9,047 nucleotides of DNA from Candidatus Omnitrophota bacterium (GTDB lineage Bacteria; Omnitrophota; Koll11; Gygaellales; Profunditerraquicolaceae): the NCBI GenBank assembly GCA_026387515.1, contig JAPLLP010000076.1, positions 1-9,047 on the forward strand. The letters are read 5' to 3'. The notes below the pieces were generated by a model, which saw nothing but the letters and a program-made list of their open reading frames with translations, made no database searches and was not told the origin of the DNA. This document shows positions 5,992-9,047 of this stretch, in pieces. The position numbers were made by a program, and so were the translations under genes. Positions within the stretch are counted from its first letter, which is position 1. Each line of letters starts with the position of its first letter.

Positions 5992-6042
5992 AAACGCTCC
6001 TTTTTAATAAATAATAGAAACAACAACCATCTCACTAAAAAA

Positions 6043-6115
6043 TACTTACGTTCGGTTCCCTCTTCGCCTATTTTCGTAACTGCTTCTCGTGCTTGCAATT
6101 AACCGTAATTATACA
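6043..6115 (-). repeat. Intergenic repeat element, copy 1
   Basis: Aligns without gaps over 73 nt to 7974-8046, about 56 of 73 identical by my hand count. Conservation is uneven: 36 of 39 bases match at 6043-6081 (minus-strand core GGCGAAGAG followed by GAACCGA and CGTAAGTA), then TTAATTG and TGTATAAT are exact, with variable spacers between them. On the minus strand it offers a small inverted repeat, TTACG and CGTAA, followed in this copy by TATTTTTT. It covers the end of the small unknown gene and the leader of DUF502. Confidence 0.85.
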
Positions 6116-6433
6116 GCCCCTTTAAGAGTTGTAAAATCGTGTTGTAATAACGCCTCATTCGCCCAGCCGAACGTGCGTATGTACACTCTGAGTTGTTTTG
6201 CCTTATGCTCGGCTTTATGTCCTTCGCTAGCCATTCCAAATCCTTCTCTGATATGAATGAGTTAAAAGGTTCATAGAAATCGACCTCTGTTACAACCCAT
6301 TCTCTAACAACTATTTTCTTATATCCATATTGCTTAATCTCTCTATCATTTTATTTGCAAGTTGATTATATATTTCAGATAGCACTGATTTAATAATATG
6401 TTTTACGATTTTAATAAAAGGGCTTGTATTCAT
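6099..6433 (-). pseudogene. Small unrecognised gene after the radical SAM gene, apparent one-base frameshift
   Basis: ATG at 6433, 9 nt after the radical SAM stop, opens MNTSPFIKIVKHIIKSVLSEIYNQLANK and then a stop some twelve codons on (6311-6313). A second frame is open from 6350 to a TAA at 6099-6101: 83 residues including NDREIKQYGYKKIVVREW, FYEPFNSFISEKDLEWL and ending LLKGLYNYG. The two join smoothly if one A is missing from the AAAA run at 6349-6352, giving a protein of about 111 residues. The second frame has no early start codon, which supports one broken gene over two. I do not recognise the family. It is basic, has aromatic-rich patches and one cysteine, and shows no signal peptide or membrane segment. 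Close spacing suggests co-transcription with the radical SAM gene. Confidence 0.55.
6108..6135 (-). promoter_or_regulatory. Candidate sigma-70-type promoter for DUF502
   Basis: On the minus strand TTTACA (6130-6135, 5 of 6) and a perfect TATAAT (6108-6113) are spaced by 16 nt. The -10 lies inside the last codons of the preceding small gene and inside the repeat element. The predicted leader to the DUF502 ATG is about 110 nt. Confidence 0.55.
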
Positions 6434-6442
6434 TAATACTTT

Positions 6443-7735
6443 CTATCCAAGCTTTTCGACATATTTTTGAATATCACACTGGTTGATTACTACATATTCA
6501 TCCCTGATAATCTCCTCCATCTCTTTATCGGTGAGACGGATCCTCAAGACATCTAACGCATCTTGGGGCGATTCGCCATAGGCTAGTTTCTTTTTCCCGT
6601 TTTTGAGACCAAACAAGTACATACAATGGGGTTGGGGAAAACTACCTATTTTTTGTTCATTTATCAATTCCTTTGAACACATTTGGTTGATTTCTTCGTC
6701 GTATTTTCCGGCTAACAGATCACTATAGAACTGATAGTCTACACCCTGGACTTTTTTGCCACGGGGGTATCGTTGATAATCATATTTAGTTAGTAGGCTC
6801 TTACCTTCGGCAATAAGCTGGTATCCAAGGGCAGATCCCGGATAAGGAGAGTAATAGGCTGTGCAAGAAATTGCCCGGTGCATACGTTTGACCATCCGCA
6901 TCGTTTTGAAAGCATCCTCGCGGGTTTCTCCCGGAATCGCTAATATAATATTAGCGAAAATTTTCGGCGGCGTACTTCCCATATTTTCAAGATCATCGCC
7001 TATTTTATTCAATAGATCAATAGCAAAGTAATTATCCTCCTCAGTACATTCCTTGTTAAGAAGCTTTAAAATGCGGTTGCTCCCTGACTCAAAACCTAAA
7101 GAGACCGTCGTCCAGTTTGTCTCTCTAACAATGGCCTCAAAAAGATCAGGCCATCGGCGAACACAGTCAGAACGTGCCGATGCCCAGTACGGCCAGGCAT
7201 GATTTGCCAGGCGTGGGTATTTTTCCAACCACTCTTTCAGCCATTTTGGGTGCTGGAAAAACATAGAATCATGAATAACAACCGAACCAATTGGCCCATA
7301 TGTTTCATCCAGGTAATTAAGCTCATCGATCACCCTATCAACCGGTTTACGGCCCAAATTAGAAATGTATGAATCCTCATTACAGAAGGCACATTTCCAG
7401 GGACATACTCGGCTGGTCAGTATTGTTGCTACGGGATCCGGCGCCCATCCAATATCGGGTTCTAAAGGCCAGGGAAAATTTTTAAGCCTTTTGTGGGGCT
7501 TTGGCCAAAGGGTTCTGTCTATTATCGGCCACTCAGCCATAGACTTCGCCCCGGGCATTGAGACGATCCTAGGGAAGGCGAGCGGGTCCTTTACAAGGTT
7601 AACAATAATATTCTCACCCGGCCCTTGACAAATTCGGTCGAATTCTTCTACTGCTATCATTTCATCTAACGCAACAGATGTGTGTACCCCACCAACGAGA
7701 ACAATCCCTTTAGGATTTACTTTTTTAAAAAGCAT
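6443..7735 (-). CDS. B12-binding domain radical SAM protein, main part
   Basis: A radical SAM enzyme with an N-terminal cobalamin-binding domain (class B-like architecture); the substrate is unknown. Residue numbers are from ATG 7735. The second half of the B12-binding Rossmann fold is present (VNPKGIVLVGGVHTSVAL, 6-23). The cluster motif CPWKCAFC at 111-118 is an intact CX3CX2C, and GFESGSNRIL lies at 214-223. The TIM-barrel segment FANIILAIPGETRED (260-274) and a soluble C-terminal region follow. The ATG at 7735 has no Shine-Dalgarno. The upstream 61-codon frame, in the same register and ending 6 nt earlier, encodes the missing first part of the B12 domain. The true start is therefore probably 7927, and this is the body of an interrupted gene. 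Genes like this often sit in surface glycan or modification clusters, which fits the FkbM neighbour. Confidence 0.85.
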   Translation of the reverse strand: MLFKKVNPKGIVLVGGVHTSVALDEMIAVEEFDRICQGPGENIIVNLVKDPLAFPRIVSMPGAKSMAEWPIIDRTLWPKPHKRLKNFPWPLEPDIGWAPDPVATILTSRVCPWKCAFCNEDSYISNLGRKPVDRVIDELNYLDETYGPIGSVVIHDSMFFQHPKWLKEWLEKYPRLANHAWPYWASARSDCVRRWPDLFEAIVRETNWTTVSLGFESGSNRILKLLNKECTEEDNYFAIDLLNKIGDDLENMGSTPPKIFANIILAIPGETREDAFKTMRMVKRMHRAISCTAYYSPYPGSALGYQLIAEGKSLLTKYDYQRYPRGKKVQGVDYQFYSDLLAGKYDEEINQMCSKELINEQKIGSFPQPHCMYLFGLKNGKKKLAYGESPQDALDVLRIRLTDKEMEEIIRDEYVVINQCDIQKYVEKLG

Positions 7736-7741
7736 AGCGGA

Positions 7742-7927
7742 TTATTTTTTATGGACCTCCCGCCAAGAAGTCATGGACCGGAGGGAAAACATTTCGGTCA
7801 TTACGTTATTGTTATGTAGAATCGTTCTCAGGAGGCCCATTCCGTGATCCTGCCACAGATTGTCTAAATTGTCCGAGGGCCTGACAAGACCACCTAGCTC
7901 TCCTAAATCTAACCAGAGCCTTTTCAT
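7742..7927 (-). CDS. N-terminal piece of the B12-binding radical SAM gene, closed by an in-frame TAA
   Basis: Sixty-one residues beginning MKRLWLDLGELGG, then NLDNLWQDHGMGLLRTIL and SWREVHKK. The pattern (a strand with small residues, then a GLLRTIL helix) is how B12-binding radical SAM proteins start, and the following frame supplies the second half of that fold. ATG at 7927 has GAGG 9 nt upstream, a better start than any in the following frame. The TAA at 7742-7744 is in the same frame as the downstream ATG at 7735. The B12 fold would normally have a further strand and helix between WREVHKK and LFKKVNPKG, so I infer an in-register deletion of a few tens of bases that also leaves the stop, not a simple point mutation. 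Confidence 0.6.
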   Translation of the reverse strand: MKRLWLDLGELGGLVRPSDNLDNLWQDHGMGLLRTILHNNNVMTEMFSLRSMTSWREVHKK

Positions 7928-7973
7928 TTATCTGTTCCTCATCTCTTTCCGCAGAGTAACGGCAATAAATTTG

Positions 7974-8046
7974 TACTTACGCTCGGTTCTCTCTTCGCCT
8001 ATTTTTGTAACTTTTTATACTGTAAACAATTAATTCCCATTATACA
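7974..8046 (-). repeat. Intergenic repeat element, copy 2
   Basis: The second copy of the element at 6043-6115, in the same orientation and 1931 nt away. It lies between the FkbM stop and the radical SAM start, so the copies bracket the radical SAM unit. The conserved core is 7974-8012, and TGTATAAT sits at 8039-8046. The TATAAT (8039-8044) could be a -10 for the radical SAM gene, but I see no good -35 at the right spacing. Unlike copy 1, no run of T follows the small inverted repeat. The remaining gap between 7928 and 8080 shows nothing else. Confidence 0.85.
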
Positions 8047-8080
8047 ACTCCCTTTCATTATCAGAAATTACTCAAAAACA

Positions 8081-8854
8081 CTATCTTTTCCTATTGCAAA
8101 AAGATATAAGCAACTTAACGTAAAATCGTTCCAACCACTTAAAATTAATTTTATAGTCATTTATAAACAAGACATCCGTATTATCTAGCCGCATAGCAAT
8201 ACAAATAAAACCAAGATTATTAAACCGTTTCTTTATTCTAGTAATGTCTTCTCCGCAATTAATGCCTTTACAAAATTGATGAAATTCAACAGTGATTTGT
8301 TTTATGGTTCGCAGAGTATCGTCACTTATAGAATCCAATACTTCTATTTCTGCTCCTTCTATATCAATTTTTAAGAGGTCTACAGAACTTATCTTATTCC
8401 TGATTAGAAAATCTTCTAAAGTTATTCCATCTACTATTATAGTTCCGAAGGAATCCCATGCTTTTTTTATATCGTTTACGATAGTGCTGGCTTCGAGGTT
8501 AGATGAAAGATAAAAAGATATCGGACCGTTTTTCTTGCACACAGCTAAGTTAAATTTTTTGATATGCTGGTCTTTAGGTATCGCTTCATAAAGACCAGGC
8601 GACGCTTCTAAAGCATAACATTTGCATCCAAAAGCCTGAACTATTTGTAACGAAAAATCGCCTTTATTTGCTCCTAGGTCGACAACTAATGAATTTTGAT
8701 CTATGCAGCGGGAGTAAAAAAGATGCCCTCTAATCTGTATAAGATGAGATAAATTAATTAAGTTACTACTGATTTTGCCAAAAATACGATCTAACAAATT
8801 AACCTTCTTTCTGCAGTCTTTTTGCAATAAGCTCGAGCTTATTTCTTTTGTCAA
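8081..8854 (-). CDS. FkbM family SAM-dependent methyltransferase
   Basis: A 257-residue class I methyltransferase of the FkbM family, enzymes that usually O-methylate sugars or hydroxyl groups in glycans and natural products. SAM-binding motif I VVDLGANKGDFS lies at 57-68, with an acidic position E83 in ALEASP. The family hallmark LLKIDIEGAEIEVL is at 160-173, and VEFHQFC is at 189-195. Length is normal for the family. It has no signal peptide, so it is cytoplasmic. The only start in frame is TTG at 8854, with no clear Shine-Dalgarno, 5 nt after the preceding gene's stop. An ATG at 8858 in another frame reads MFDKRNKLELIAKRLQKEG then stops, so the extreme N-terminus is uncertain and a further frameshift is possible. 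The gene looks more AT-rich than hflX or miaB, in keeping with an accessory locus. Confidence 0.88.
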   Translation of the reverse strand: MTKEISSSLLQKDCRKKVNLLDRIFGKISSNLINLSHLIQIRGHLFYSRCIDQNSLVVDLGANKGDFSLQIVQAFGCKCYALEASPGLYEAIPKDQHIKKFNLAVCKKNGPISFYLSSNLEASTIVNDIKKAWDSFGTIIVDGITLEDFLIRNKISSVDLLKIDIEGAEIEVLDSISDDTLRTIKQITVEFHQFCKGINCGEDITRIKKRFNNLGFICIAMRLDNTDVLFINDYKINFKWLERFYVKLLISFCNRKR

Positions 8855-8859
8855 ACATT

Positions 8860-9047
8860 CTAAAACTTTTCGCCGATTATCTCATCAATAAATTTAGCCA
8901 TAAGGCCATTTTTTAATAACCCTTCGAGAAACAAGAAGTCCGCAATGAAATCATCGCTCCAATAATTTACATATTTTTTTGCCAAATTCATTCTGACCAT
9001 GTAATTCATACAATCTATATTTTCCAATTTTAAAAGTCCTTCTTTAT
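8860..9047 (-). CDS. C-terminal fragment of an unrecognised gene cut by the window edge
   Basis: From 9045 down to a TAG at 8860-8862 one minus-strand frame is open for 61 residues, entering from outside the window. It includes CMNYMVRMNLAKKYVNYW, SDDFIADFLFLEGLL and ends KFIDEIIGEKF. The composition is that of a normal soluble protein. The frame abuts the FkbM gene as expected in an operon, which is the main reason to believe it. I do not recognise the family; by context it may be another glycan or methyl transfer enzyme. Confidence 0.6.
   Translation of the reverse strand, partial: KEGLLKLENIDCMNYMVRMNLAKKYVNYWSDDFIADFLFLEGLLKNGLMAKFIDEIIGEKF

Noticed and set aside
5999..6050. Rho-independent terminator formed by TTACG/CGTAA and the following T run in repeat copy 1
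   Set aside because: The stem is only about 5 bp around a 24-nt loop, too weak to claim, and copy 2 lacks the T run.
8039..8067. Promoter at the TATAAT in repeat copy 2
   Set aside because: No -35 with more than three matching bases at 16-18 nt spacing; left only as a note in the repeat entry.
8802..8858. ATG at 8858 as a separate small gene or as the true FkbM start
   Set aside because: The frame stops after 19 codons and is not the FkbM frame; using it would require an unproven frameshift.
1..9047. tRNA, rRNA, CRISPR array, insertion sequence or phage genes
   Set aside because: I saw no cloverleaf, regularly spaced repeats, transposase motifs or phage structural genes in the window.

Overview
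The window is a bacterial chromosome segment of moderate to low GC (my estimate is low 40s percent). Every gene I can support lies on the minus strand, so transcription runs from high to low coordinates. The order miaB, TPR/SPOR lipoprotein-like gene, miaA, hflX, HspR-like regulator, clpB, with a DUF502 membrane protein upstream, fits a Gram-negative-type lineage outside the well-studied phyla. My best guess is candidate phylum Omnitrophota or a PVC relative. That assignment is inference from gene content and style, not from a marker search.

Accessory half (about 9047 to 6040): an unrecognised C-terminal gene fragment cut by the window edge, a FkbM-family methyltransferase, a B12-binding radical SAM gene split by an in-frame stop, and a small unrecognised gene with an apparent one-base frameshift. 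Two copies of a roughly 73-nt repeat (6043-6115 and 7974-8046) bracket the radical SAM unit. FkbM and B12-radical SAM genes are common in surface polysaccharide or secondary modification loci, so this looks like the edge of such a region.

Core half (about 5991 to 1): a DUF502 membrane protein, then a densely packed run. miaB lacks its usual TRAM domain. It is followed by a signal-peptide TPR plus SPOR protein in two frames, then miaA and hflX. Stops and starts overlap at miaB/TPR (TGATG), SPOR/miaA (TAATG) and miaA/hflX (19 nt). miaB and miaA act on the same tRNA adenosine (A37): MiaA prenylates it and MiaB then methylthiolates it. After hflX a strong sigma-70-type promoter drives an HspR-like MerR repressor. 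Between that gene and clpB sits a near-perfect CIRCE operator, so this is a heat-shock unit with two repressor inputs.

The most striking feature is how many reading frames are interrupted: clpB, the TPR/SPOR gene, the radical SAM gene and the small gene after it, with miaB missing its C-terminal domain. At clpB and TPR/SPOR the breaks look like losses between short direct repeats. This may be an assembly artefact, real gene decay, or (least likely) recoding. No tRNA, rRNA, CRISPR array or insertion sequence was seen.
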